From: Mesorhizobium sp. Root552
GTDB taxonomy: Bacteria; Pseudomonadota; Alphaproteobacteria; Rhizobiales; Rhizobiaceae
Direction: 5' to 3'
DNA length: 64,000 nucleotides
NCBI RefSeq assembly: GCF_001427285.1
Contig: NZ_LMFV01000005.1
Coordinates: forward strand, 60,508-124,507
In this document: piece by piece, positions 33,785 through 42,444 of the stretch
Layout: each line of letters begins with the position of its first letter
How positions within the stretch are numbered: position 1 is the first letter of the stretch
Position numbers and translations under genes: made by a program
The notes under the pieces: model-generated
Told to the model about the DNA's origin: nothing
The model's input: only the letters and a program-made list of their open reading frames with translations
Database searches by the model: none

Positions 33785-34825
33785 ATGAAAGACGTCCTCA
33801 CCCCGACGCTCGCTCTTGCCCTGTCAGGGGCACTTTCCGCGTCGGCGCTGGCGGCGGAGGCGCCTTACCTGGACAACCGCTCCGACCCCGCCGCCTTGGT
33901 CTCATCGCTCTACAACGCCATAAACCGTCAGGAATATGCCCGCGCCTGGGATTATTTCGGCGACACCAAGCCCGCCAAGGATTTTGAGACATTCGCCAAG
34001 GGGTTCGAAGGCACCGCCTCCGTCGAGGCCGCGACCGGTTCTGTCAGCGAGGAAGGGGCGGCAGGCAGCGTCTTTTTCAGCGTTCCCGTGGCCATTCGCG
34101 CCACTGGCACGGACGGCAGCGAAAAGGTCTTTGCCGGCTGCTACACGCTGAGGCAGCTCAATGCCGCAGCGCAGGAACCTCCGTTCACACCGATCCGCAT
34201 CGACAAAGGCGCGCTCAAACCCACAAGCGAAACCTTCGAAAATGCCGTTCCGGCAAGTTGTGGCGACGGCCCGCTGCCACCCCAGAAGGATACTGCGCTT
34301 GAAGAAGCCAAAAAGCTGTTTGCGGCGAGCTATGGCAAGCAGTGCGACCAGACCCGTCCGGGCGGCGATCCGATCGGTGAACCCGACAGCTACGCCATCC
34401 GCTACAAGCCGGATGAAAGTTCCAATGAAAGCGAAGTCAGGCTGTTCCGCTTCTTCTGTTCGATGGGGGCCTACAATGAAGACGCCGTCTACTATGTCGC
34501 AACCGATGTCGACGGGGTGAAACAGTTGCAGTTCGCTTCACCCGAACTGGACATCCACTACGAGAACAATGACAGCGACGGCAAGCTGGAGGCCGTCAAC
34601 GTGATCGGCTTCCGCACCGATGACCGGCTGGTCAACTCCGGCTATGACGAAGCCAGCCACACAATAACCTCCCACGCCAAATGGCGCGGCGTGGGCGACG
34701 CATCGTCATCGGGAACCTGGCTTTTCCGCAACGGCACATTCTCCCTGGTGCAATTCGACGTCGACGCTTCCTATGACGGCGAGATCAACCCGGAAACGGT
34801 GGTCGACTACAACACGGCACCCTGA
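33785..34825 (+). CDS. DUF1176-like exported protein
   Basis: A 346-residue periplasmic protein with an N-terminal signal peptide (cleavage near ASALAAEA). The C-terminal half (from about residue 175) matches the DUF1176 pattern, ending in GTWLFRNGTFSLVQFDVDASYDGE. The first 150 residues form a separate uncharacterised domain with two cysteines. Function unknown. AGGAGATT precedes the ATG. It is a single-gene unit, divergent from DUF1993. Confidence 0.72.
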   Translation: MKDVLTPTLALALSGALSASALAAEAPYLDNRSDPAALVSSLYNAINRQEYARAWDYFGDTKPAKDFETFAKGFEGTASVEAATGSVSEEGAAGSVFFSVPVAIRATGTDGSEKVFAGCYTLRQLNAAAQEPPFTPIRIDKGALKPTSETFENAVPASCGDGPLPPQKDTALEEAKKLFAASYGKQCDQTRPGGDPIGEPDSYAIRYKPDESSNESEVRLFRFFCSMGAYNEDAVYYVATDVDGVKQLQFASPELDIHYENNDSDGKLEAVNVIGFRTDDRLVNSGYDEASHTITSHAKWRGVGDASSSGTWLFRNGTFSLVQFDVDASYDGEINPETVVDYNTAP

Positions 34826-34875
34826 CCTTCTGTACATTCAAGCCTGCTCAAAATTCGGCAGGGCGTGGCGAATTT

Positions 34876-35763
34876 TCACCGAGAGAGCATCCAGTTCAGA
34901 GTCTCCCTCCAATCCGTCATGCGGATCGGCGTTCCGTGGGTACCCGTTTCAAAGCGAACGAAGCGGGTGGGATAGGCCTTCGACTTGGCAAGGATTGAGC
35001 GGAAGAATGCTTCCTGCTGTTCGACCGGGAAAACGGGATCCTTGCTGCCCTGCCCGAAAAACACCGGCACACCCCGCTTGAAGGCAGGGCTTGCATAAAA
35101 CCCCTCGTCCCAAAGCGAGCCGAGCAGGACAAGGCCGTCGATTTCCGCGCCGGTGTCCTTGCGTTCCGCCAGCTTCCAGCACAGCGCACCACCCATCGAG
35201 CCGCAGGCAACAATGATGCGTGCACCGGGCGAACGTTCGCCATAGTACCCTATGAGCGCCGCGATCTCGGCAGCGCCCTTGTCACCGAAATCGCTAAAAT
35301 CGGGCGACAGATAAAGGCCGCCATTGTCTGCCATCAGGTTCTTCAGGCGATTGAAATTGCCGCCGAAAGTGAAATCGTCCACGCCTTGCTTGCGGCTGCC
35401 GCCCTGCCCATGCAGGTAAAGCACGATCACGCTTGAGCCCTCGGTGCTGCCAACGGCAACGTGGCGAACCGTGCCGGCGTCTGTATTCAGCGCCAGATCT
35501 TTTTGCACTTTGCGCACGCCGGTCGAGACGTAGTTCGCCCGCACCCTGCGCTCAGGCACTTGGTCGCGTTCGTTGATGTCCCGCAGTTCGCGATAGTCCA
35601 CGACGCGGTAGACATCGCCCGGCTCCGAAGAAAGCAGCGCCGGATAGGCGAAAAGATCGTCCTTGAACGGCTTCAGCGTCAACGACTGGGCCGATACGGG
35701 ACCGGTGAACAGCAAAGCGCAGGAAAAGGCCGTCAAAGCCAGTCGGAAGGATGCCATCGTCAT
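34876..35763 (-). CDS. Exported alpha/beta hydrolase
   Basis: A 295-residue protein with a signal peptide (cleavage near GPVSAQS) and an alpha/beta hydrolase core. The oxyanion segment is LYLHGQGGS, the nucleophile elbow VACGSMGGAL (Cys-Gly-Ser-Met-Gly, with Cys in place of the usual first Gly), and the likely catalytic His is in ETGTHGTP. It is probably a periplasmic esterase or lipase of unknown substrate. It overlaps the preceding molybdopterin gene by 4 bases, so it is the last gene of the molybdenum-enzyme maturation operon. Confidence 0.8.
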   Translation of the reverse strand: MTMASFRLALTAFSCALLFTGPVSAQSLTLKPFKDDLFAYPALLSSEPGDVYRVVDYRELRDINERDQVPERRVRANYVSTGVRKVQKDLALNTDAGTVRHVAVGSTEGSSVIVLYLHGQGGSRKQGVDDFTFGGNFNRLKNLMADNGGLYLSPDFSDFGDKGAAEIAALIGYYGERSPGARIIVACGSMGGALCWKLAERKDTGAEIDGLVLLGSLWDEGFYASPAFKRGVPVFFGQGSKDPVFPVEQQEAFFRSILAKSKAYPTRFVRFETGTHGTPIRMTDWRETLNWMLSR

Positions 35764-37373
35764 CCTTGCAGAATGCCGCCGGCTTTTTCGAGAGCCTCCG
35801 GCGTATCAACATCCACCGCCGCCGCCGGTCCGATCTCGACATCGATGACCTCGACGTCGCCCGCTTCCACCAGATGACGCGCGCCGGTATCCCCCTCAAG
35901 ATGTGAAACCGAAGCAAACAGCGCGCGCGGCAGGATCACCGGATTGCCGCGTTTTCCCCCATACGAGGCGCGCACCACGGCCTTGCCGCCACTCTTGCGG
36001 AAGGCCTCGATTAACTGGTCGATGTCGGCGGAGGACACGCCCGGCATGTCACCCAGCACGATCATCGCGCCCGCTGCCGTATCCGGCACATTGGCAATGC
36101 CGGCCTTGAGCGACGACGACAAGCCTTCTGCGAAGTGCGGATTGTCGGCTATCGTGAGCTTGAGCCCTGCCAATGCTGCATGAACGCGCTCGCCTTGATG
36201 ACCCGTGACAACCACGACGCCCGACGCGTTCGACGCAACCACGCGTTCCGCCGTGCGGCGCACCAACGGCTTTCCCTCGAACAATGCGACCAGTTTGTTT
36301 GGCCCGCCCATGCGGCTGGAGCGGCCCGCCGCCAGAAGAACCACATGAACTTGCGGATGCAGCGGAACAGGCACCGGTTCACGCGGCTCGGGTCGCGACG
36401 GAATTTCCATCAACAAACCGCCCACCCCCATGCCGGCGATGTCGTCGCCGGTCACGCCTATGCCGGCAAACATGCGGTCCAGCACCCAGTCGAAGCCGTT
36501 CGGCTTGGGACTGCGCGCGCATCCCGGCGCGCCCAGAACGGGTTTGCCATTCCGCTCACCCAGCACGAACAGGTTGCCCGGATCGACCGGCATTCCCGAG
36601 CGGAACACCGTACCGCCGGACGCGCGGATCGCCGCGGGGATGACGTCGTCATCAGGGTCGCTCATCGCCGAAGCGCCGAACACCAGCACCATATCGCTGT
36701 CGTTCGCCAGGTCTTCGATCGCAGCGGCGACCGCTGCTGTCTCATGCGGCGTGCGCTTTTCCTGTGAAATCCGGCTGCCAGAGCGCGCCAGCCGCGCTTC
36801 GGTAACCTTCAGCGTCTTGTCGAGTACGCTGTCCTTGAGCGTCGCCAGCGTGGTCTGGACGACGCCTACCGTCTGCGGCTTGAAAGCATGAACGGCGAAC
36901 GCCGTCCTGTCCTTTGCCAGCCGAACAATCCCGTCGATGACCGCAGCGGAAACCGCAAACGGAATGATCTTGACCGTCGCCACCATCTGCCCGGCGATCA
37001 CGGGGGCATACTCGGCAAGCGTGGCAATCGTCACATCCGGGTCGATGCGATTGGCGGCGTCGATCAGGGCCTTGTCGACGGTAAAAACGCCGTCCGTCTC
37101 GGCAAAGACGTTGACGCGCCCGGTCGCTGCAGGCTTCGCTTCCGCTCCGGTGAAACGCAGCGCCTCGGTTATGCGGGTCGCGGCATCGTTTTCTTCGATA
37201 TCGTTGTCGTCCAGCACCGCGACGATCACCTCGCTCATGCCGGCGGCGCGCATGTCGGCAATATCCTCGGCCGTCAGCACGCGCGCCTTCCGGAAGCGCT
37301 TCTCACCCACCATGCCGGAATGCGCCAGTATAGCTCCCTCGGCCTCATCAAGAGGGACCGGACCGAATTTCAT
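35760..37373 (-). CDS. Molybdopterin-binding/nucleotidyltransferase fusion (MoeA-like + MocA-like)
   Basis: A 537-residue two-part protein. Residues 1-330 form a MoeA/CinA-like molybdopterin-binding region (VFGASAMSDPDDDVIPAAI and GAPGCARSP). Residues 343-537 form a MobA-like nucleotidyltransferase with LLAAGRSSRMGG (346-357) and the metal-binding IVLGDMPG. The fusion would insert molybdenum and make the cytidine dinucleotide form of the cofactor used by molybdenum hydroxylases. It overlaps both the XdhC-type gene and the hydrolase gene by 4 bases. Confidence 0.85.
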   Translation of the reverse strand: MKFGPVPLDEAEGAILAHSGMVGEKRFRKARVLTAEDIADMRAAGMSEVIVAVLDDNDIEENDAATRITEALRFTGAEAKPAATGRVNVFAETDGVFTVDKALIDAANRIDPDVTIATLAEYAPVIAGQMVATVKIIPFAVSAAVIDGIVRLAKDRTAFAVHAFKPQTVGVVQTTLATLKDSVLDKTLKVTEARLARSGSRISQEKRTPHETAAVAAAIEDLANDSDMVLVFGASAMSDPDDDVIPAAIRASGGTVFRSGMPVDPGNLFVLGERNGKPVLGAPGCARSPKPNGFDWVLDRMFAGIGVTGDDIAGMGVGGLLMEIPSRPEPREPVPVPLHPQVHVVLLAAGRSSRMGGPNKLVALFEGKPLVRRTAERVVASNASGVVVVTGHQGERVHAALAGLKLTIADNPHFAEGLSSSLKAGIANVPDTAAGAMIVLGDMPGVSSADIDQLIEAFRKSGGKAVVRASYGGKRGNPVILPRALFASVSHLEGDTGARHLVEAGDVEVIDVEIGPAAAVDVDTPEALEKAGGILQG

Positions 37374-38074
37374 GCCGCCGCCCCTTTCGCTTCAAGACCA
37401 CGCGAGCGGAAGGCACGAACCACTTCGGCCAGCACGGCTACCGCGATCTCGGCGGGACTCGCCGCAGCGATGTCGATGCCGATCGGCGAATGGATGCTCT
37501 CGATCTGCTCAGCCGTCGCGCCCATCGCCAGAAGGCGCTCCACTCGCTTGGCATGCGTCTTCCTGCTGCCGAGCGCGCCGACATAGAAGCAGCCGGCATC
37601 GAGCGCCGCCTTCAGCGGCATGTCATCCACCTTGGGATCATGCGTCACCGCCGCCAGAGCCGTATAGGCATCCAGGGGCTGGCGCGCCAGAATGTCCTCA
37701 GGCCACTCGGCATGCAGGACGATTTCAGGGAAGCGTTCCGGCGTCGCGAAGGCGCTGCGCGGATCGATGATCTCGACCGGATAACCGGCGATTTTCGCCA
37801 TCGGCGCGAGCGCCTGGCTGATATGGACAGCGCCGATCACCACAAGGCGCGGATTGGGCAGATGCACGTTGAGGAACAGCGAGCGCGCCCCGATCTCCAC
37901 CAGCCCCGACCTGCCGGTACGCAGCGCTTTCGTGACCGCCTCGCCAAGCTCTCCTTCCGTCGCATCTCTCTGCCGGATCAGCCGAACACTGCCATCGGAC
38001 ATATCGGTCACGACGACGGCGGCGCGCCGCGCGCGCCGTTCAGCGTTCAGTGTTTGCAGTACCTGCCTATCCAT
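37370..38074 (-). CDS. XdhC-like protein, Rossmann-domain part
   Basis: A 234-residue protein corresponding to the C-terminal NAD-binding half of XdhC/CoxF. It shows LVVIGAVHISQALAPMAKIAGY, IDPRSAFATPERFP and YVGALGSRKTHAKRVERL, ending with SPIGIDIAAASPAEIAVAVLAEV. XdhC proteins bind the molybdenum cofactor and help sulfurate and insert it into xanthine-dehydrogenase-type enzymes. The N-terminal half is encoded separately 63 bases upstream. The start at 38074 avoids a short unrelated extension. Confidence 0.88.
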   Translation of the reverse strand: MDRQVLQTLNAERRARRAAVVVTDMSDGSVRLIRQRDATEGELGEAVTKALRTGRSGLVEIGARSLFLNVHLPNPRLVVIGAVHISQALAPMAKIAGYPVEIIDPRSAFATPERFPEIVLHAEWPEDILARQPLDAYTALAAVTHDPKVDDMPLKAALDAGCFYVGALGSRKTHAKRVERLLAMGATAEQIESIHSPIGIDIAAASPAEIAVAVLAEVVRAFRSRGLEAKGAAA

Positions 38075-38137
38075 CCCAATGCCCCGCCTCAAAATACTTC
38101 AGGACTTGCGGATGCAGCCCGCCCTCAAGCATTTCAA

Positions 38138-38476
38138 CTACCCCAGCCGCTCGACATAAACCCTGATCCTGCCGCCACACGAGAGGCCCACCCGCCATGC
38201 CGTCTCGTCGGCCACGCCGAACTCCAGCATCTTTGCCTTGCCCGTGCCGATCACGTCGATGGCTTCCGTCACCACGGCGCCTTCCACGCAGCCGCCGGAT
38301 ACCGAGCCCTGGAAATTGCCTTCGCCGTCGATGACCAGATGGCTGCCCACCGGGCGCGGCGCAGAGCCCCACGTTTCCACCACCGTTGCAAGGGCGACCT
38401 CGCGACCGTCCTTCACCCATCCTTCCGCGATGATCAGAGGATCGCGGGCTTCATCGATATAGGCGCTGGCTTCCAT
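38138..38476 (-). CDS. XdhC-like protein, N-terminal part
   Basis: A 112-residue protein matching the N-terminal XdhC/CoxI domain: LATVVETWGSAPRPVGSHLVI, GSVSGGCVEGAVVTEA and LSCGGRIRVYVE. The conserved Cys of GGCVEG and CGG is present. It acts with the separately encoded Rossmann half. Splitting XdhC into two adjacent genes is common near CoxD/CoxE genes. It follows the CoxE gene by 18 bases. Confidence 0.88.
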   Translation of the reverse strand: MEASAYIDEARDPLIIAEGWVKDGREVALATVVETWGSAPRPVGSHLVIDGEGNFQGSVSGGCVEGAVVTEAIDVIGTGKAKMLEFGVADETAWRVGLSCGGRIRVYVERLG

Positions 38477-38494
38477 CGTCCTTCTCCCAGATCG

Positions 38495-39745
38495 TCACGC
38501 GGCGCGCTTGCTCTCAGGCGCGATCCACCGGCGCGGATCGACCGAAGCGACCGAGCGCCGGTCGAGCGAGGCGCACAGGTTGGCGAGCGCGTCGAGATTA
38601 TGTACGGCGCGGAACTCATCGACATGCGGCAGCATGGCCCTCACGCCCCGCGCCTTGGCCTCGAACCCGTCGAAGCGCAGCAGCGGGTTCAACCATATCA
38701 GCCGCCGGCAGGATTTGTGCAGCCGTTCCATCTCGGCAGACAGGCCGGCAATGTCGTCGCGCTCCAACCCGTCGGTGATCAGCAACACCACCGCGCCCTG
38801 CCCCAGCACGCGGCGCGACCATAGCCGGTTGAAGTCGCCAAGCGCATCGCCGATGCGCGTGCCGCCGGACCAGTCCTTCACAGCCGATGAACAATCGGCC
38901 AGCGCGACATCGGGATCGCGATGGCGCATCTGGCGGGTCAGGTTGGTCAGTCGCGTACCGAACACGAAGGCGTGCACCCGCCGGCGCTTCTCGGTCAAAG
39001 CGTGCAGGAAATGCAGGAAAATGCGCGTATATTGACTCATCGAGCCGGAAATATCCGCCAGCACCACCAGCGGCGGATGCACCTCGCGCGGCGACCGGAA
39101 TTTCGGCAGCACCAATTGCCCGCCGGTGCGCGCCGCCGTGCGCATCATGGCGCGCGGATCGATACGACCGCCGCGCGAATCCGGCTTGAAGCGGCGCATG
39201 CGCACCAGGTCGAACGGCAGCCTCAGTTCGGAAATGGCGCGCTTGGCATCGGCCATCTCCGACGCGTTCATCTGGGCGAAATCCTTGCCGCGCAACAGCT
39301 CGTTGCCGGACACGGTAAAGCGCGCATCGACCTCGATCTCGGGCATTTCCTGCACCGACTGGTGCTTGCGGTGGCCTTCGAAGAGCGCATCGGCAACCCG
39401 GCTTTCGGCGGCCCGAGGCTTGGCCTTCTCGCGCTTGTCCGGTGCGACGGGCGAAAACATCGCCAGCATCTTCTCGATCAGCTCGCGCGATTTCCAGAAC
39501 AGATGGAAGGCCTCATCGAAAGTCTCGTGATCCTCGCGCCGCGTCACCAGAACCGCATGCAGCGTCCAGTAGAAGTCATCGCGGCTGCCTATGCCTGCCG
39601 CCAGCACCGCCTCAATGGCGTCCTTGACCGAAGCCGGCCCGACCCGCAGGCCGGCCTTGCGCAGGGCACGCGCGAAATAGACGATATTGTCCGCCATGCG
39701 CCCGCCGGGCGCAGCCTCCCTCATTTCTCTTGGAAGCATCGGCAC
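38495..39745 (-). CDS. CoxE-like VWA domain protein
   Basis: A 416-residue protein of the CoxE family. The C-terminal von Willebrand A domain has a full metal-ion-dependent adhesion site, DISGSMSQYT, with a following TRIGDAL threonine and LLITDGLER. CoxE partners the MoxR-type ATPase CoxD in maturing the bimetallic centre of CO dehydrogenase or related enzymes. The GTG at 39745 is supported by GGAG 8 bases upstream. The MoxR gene ends 6 bases before it. Confidence 0.9.
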   Translation of the reverse strand: MPMLPREMREAAPGGRMADNIVYFARALRKAGLRVGPASVKDAIEAVLAAGIGSRDDFYWTLHAVLVTRREDHETFDEAFHLFWKSRELIEKMLAMFSPVAPDKREKAKPRAAESRVADALFEGHRKHQSVQEMPEIEVDARFTVSGNELLRGKDFAQMNASEMADAKRAISELRLPFDLVRMRRFKPDSRGGRIDPRAMMRTAARTGGQLVLPKFRSPREVHPPLVVLADISGSMSQYTRIFLHFLHALTEKRRRVHAFVFGTRLTNLTRQMRHRDPDVALADCSSAVKDWSGGTRIGDALGDFNRLWSRRVLGQGAVVLLITDGLERDDIAGLSAEMERLHKSCRRLIWLNPLLRFDGFEAKARGVRAMLPHVDEFRAVHNLDALANLCASLDRRSVASVDPRRWIAPESKRAA

Positions 39746-39750
39746 GGCGC

Positions 39751-40680
39751 TTACTCCGCTGCCGAAAGCTCGGCTTTCACCTCGTTGAGGATGCGCCGGC
39801 CCTCGCCCTGTCCGATGCGGGCAATATCGTCCTGGTATTTCAGCAGCACGCCGATGGTATCGGAAACCGTTTCCGGATCGAGCGCCACCTTGTCGAGTTC
39901 CGTCAGCGCGCCCGCCCAGTCGATCGTCTCGGCCACGCCCGGCGCCTTGAACAGTTCGATGTCCCGCAATTTCTGCACGAAGGACACGACTTCGGCGGAA
40001 AGCCGGCTGTTGGCCTGCGGAACCTTGCGCCGCACGATTTCAAGCTCGCGCTCGGCGTTCGGGTAATCGACCCAGTGATAGAGGCACCGCCGCTTCAGCG
40101 CGTCATGGATTTCGCGGGTGCGGTTGGTGGTGATGATAACCAGCGGCGGCTCCTCCGCCCTGATCGTGCCAAGCTCCGGCACCGTGACCTGGAAGTCGGA
40201 CAGGATTTCGAGCAGGAAGGCCTCGAACGCCTCGTCCGTCCGGTCCAGTTCGTCGATCAGGAACACAGGGGCAGCGCCGGCCTTGCCGGTCAAGGCTTCC
40301 AGAACCGGGCGGCGGATCAGGTATTTTTCCGAGAAGACGTTGCGTTCCATGTCGGAGCGCTCGACCTTGCCGGACGCCTCCTCCATGCGGATTTCGATCA
40401 TCTGCGCGGCATAGTTCCACTCGTAGACGGCAGACGAAACATCCAGCCCTTCATAGCACTGAAGCCGGATCAGCTTTCGCCCCAGTGCCTGCGCCAACAC
40501 CTTGGCGATCTCGGTCTTGCCGACACCGGCCTCGCCTTCGAGGAACAGCGGACGCTTCATGCGCAGGCTTAGGAAAAGAACAGTCGCCAGAGAGCGGTCG
40601 GCGACGTAGTCCGCGCTGTTGAGAAGATCGAGCGTTTCATCGATCGTCCGCGGCGCGGCGCGCGGGGCAAGGTCGTTCAT
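39751..40680 (-). CDS. MoxR-family AAA ATPase (CoxD-like)
   Basis: A 309-residue AAA+ ATPase. The Walker A motif is GEAGVGKTE (residues 36-44), Walker B is PVFLIDELDRTD, and the sensor-1 segment is IITTNRTREIHDALKRRCLYHW. MoxR proteins act as chaperones that work with VWA proteins; here the CoxE gene follows directly, so it probably assembles a molybdenum hydroxylase. GGAGA lies before the ATG. Confidence 0.92.
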   Translation of the reverse strand: MNDLAPRAAPRTIDETLDLLNSADYVADRSLATVLFLSLRMKRPLFLEGEAGVGKTEIAKVLAQALGRKLIRLQCYEGLDVSSAVYEWNYAAQMIEIRMEEASGKVERSDMERNVFSEKYLIRRPVLEALTGKAGAAPVFLIDELDRTDEAFEAFLLEILSDFQVTVPELGTIRAEEPPLVIITTNRTREIHDALKRRCLYHWVDYPNAERELEIVRRKVPQANSRLSAEVVSFVQKLRDIELFKAPGVAETIDWAGALTELDKVALDPETVSDTIGVLLKYQDDIARIGQGEGRRILNEVKAELSAAE

Positions 40681-40706
40681 TTCGTCTCCGTGCGCGCCAT
40701 GCGCGC

Positions 40707-41207
40707 CTAAAGAAGCGTATAGCCGCGATCATGATAGATCAGCGGCTTGAGGTTATCCCCGATGCGCAGGCCTGTCACCTTGCCAAACAGCACCCTGTGC
40801 GTGGCGAGGTCCTTGGTGTCCACCAGTTCGCAATCGAACACAGCAACGGCGTCGACCAGCGTCGGAGCCCCGGTCGAAATCTTGTCCCAGCTTCCGAGGG
40901 CGAAACGCTCCTCGAGCGGAAGCCGCGTCAGGCCGGAAATGGCAGTTGCCAGCGCCTCGTGCTTTGCGCCGAGCGTGTTCAGCGCAAAATTGCCGTTGAC
41001 GATGAAAGCTTCGTTCTTCCGGTTCTCGCGGTTGAGACATACCAGCACGATCGGCGGGGCATCGGATACCGAACACGCCGCCGTCACGGTCGCGCCGCGC
41101 AGTCCGCCTGGCCCGTCCGTCGTCAGCACGTGAACGTGGCCGGCAAACTTGGCCATCGCATCGCGATAGGCCTGCGGCCCAATGTCATTTTTCTTCAGCA
41201 CCGGCAA
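40707..41207 (-). CDS. Flavin reductase-like protein
   Basis: A 166-residue FMN-binding split-barrel protein. Conserved segments are AKFAGHVHVLTTDGPGGLRGATVTA, PIVLVCLNRENRKNEAF, FALNTLGAKHEAL and HRVLFGKVTGL. Such proteins reduce FMN with NAD(P)H and often feed two-component monooxygenases. No oxygenase lies nearby, so its partner is unknown. It heads the minus-strand operon with the MoxR gene 26 bases downstream. The start is a TTG at 41207, with a GTG at 41201 as the alternative. Confidence 0.85.
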   Translation of the reverse strand: MPVLKKNDIGPQAYRDAMAKFAGHVHVLTTDGPGGLRGATVTAACSVSDAPPIVLVCLNRENRKNEAFIVNGNFALNTLGAKHEALATAISGLTRLPLEERFALGSWDKISTGAPTLVDAVAVFDCELVDTKDLATHRVLFGKVTGLRIGDNLKPLIYHDRGYTLL

Positions 41208-41373
41208 TTTTCCAAAGTCGCGACCACCTGAAACCTACCGCTATATATGGCCCATGACATCGCGCCACAAGCGAAGTGCTTGACAGACAAGAATGAACTT
41301 GCCGTGTTGCGCGCCAGAGCGCCAGCCTTTAGGTCTTGGCGCGTTCCGGCACCTTGCCGGTGGTGGAGGATTC

Positions 41374-42444
41374 TTGGACCCAATGCGGAAAGCGGCAGGC
41401 ATATTGGCGATGGCCGGCAGCCTTTTCCTTGCCGGCATGGCCCACGCCCAGACGCTGTCAATCGGCGTCGCCGCGCCCTTGTCCGGCACGTCCGCGCTGC
41501 TTGGCCAACAAATCGAGTCGGGTGCCAGGCTTGCAGCCAGCGCGGCCGGCGCAGAAATCACCGTTGTCGACGATGCCTGCACGGCTGAAGGCGGGGCCGC
41601 CGCCGCACGCGCTTTCGCACAGGCGAAAGTGCAGGTTGTCGTTGGCTTTCTCTGTACCGAGGCCATCGAAGCGGCACTGCCTCTCCTGAAGGATGCCGCC
41701 ATTCCCGTCATCACCGTCGGCGTGCGGACCGAGAGCCTGACCGACCGCCGCGCCAGGACAGGCTGGCCGGTTTTCCGGCTCGGACCGCGCGGCGATGACG
41801 AGCGCAATGCTGCGGCTTCTATCCTCACCCGCCTGTGGAAAGACGAGTTGTTCGCCATCGTCGACGACGGCACCATTTACGGGCGGGAAATGGCCGAGAC
41901 GGTCCGCGCCGCAGCCGAGCAAGCCGCGCTCAAGCCGGTATTCGTAGACACCTTCCGCCCTGAAATGGACAACCAGATTGCCCTTGTCGGACGGCTCAAG
42001 AAAGCCGGAGCAACGCACGCCTTTGCCGGTGGCGATGGAGCCGACATCGCCATCATGGCGCGGGACGCAAGCCAACTGGACGCCGATATCGTCTTCGCGG
42101 GCGGCGAAGCCTTGCGAGTGGCGCAAGACACCGTGCCGTTCGCCGCCGGCACCTTGATGATCGCCTTGCCGGAATGGTCCGATGTCGCGGATAAGAAGGC
42201 GCTGGAGGCATTCACCGCCGCCGGCATCATCCCGGAAGGCTATGCGCTTCCCGCCTACGCGGCCGTGCAGGTTGCGCAGGCAGCCTCCGTTGCCGGCAAG
42301 CCGATGTCTGACGCACTGACCGGGCAGGACTTCGCCACCGCAATCGGCACGATCCGCTTCGATGAAAAAGGCGACATGAGCGAAAATCCGTATCGGGCAT
42401 GGCGTTTCGACGGACAGCGTTTCACCCCTGTCGAGGGTCAATGA
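41374..42444 (+). CDS. Branched-chain-amino-acid-type ABC transporter substrate-binding protein
   Basis: A 356-residue periplasmic binding protein of the LivJ type (PBP1 fold), with a signal peptide ending near AHAQ. Landmarks are GVAAPLSGTSALLGQQIE, VGFLCTEAIEAALPLL and FAIVDDGTIYGREMAETV. The permease and ATPase genes that normally accompany such proteins are absent here. The TTG at 41374 is chosen because GGAGG lies just before it; ATG 41383 is a close alternative. Its stop overlaps the peptidase start (ATGA), so the two are translationally coupled. Confidence 0.85.
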   Translation: MDPMRKAAGILAMAGSLFLAGMAHAQTLSIGVAAPLSGTSALLGQQIESGARLAASAAGAEITVVDDACTAEGGAAAARAFAQAKVQVVVGFLCTEAIEAALPLLKDAAIPVITVGVRTESLTDRRARTGWPVFRLGPRGDDERNAAASILTRLWKDELFAIVDDGTIYGREMAETVRAAAEQAALKPVFVDTFRPEMDNQIALVGRLKKAGATHAFAGGDGADIAIMARDASQLDADIVFAGGEALRVAQDTVPFAAGTLMIALPEWSDVADKKALEAFTAAGIIPEGYALPAYAAVQVAQAASVAGKPMSDALTGQDFATAIGTIRFDEKGDMSENPYRAWRFDGQRFTPVEGQ

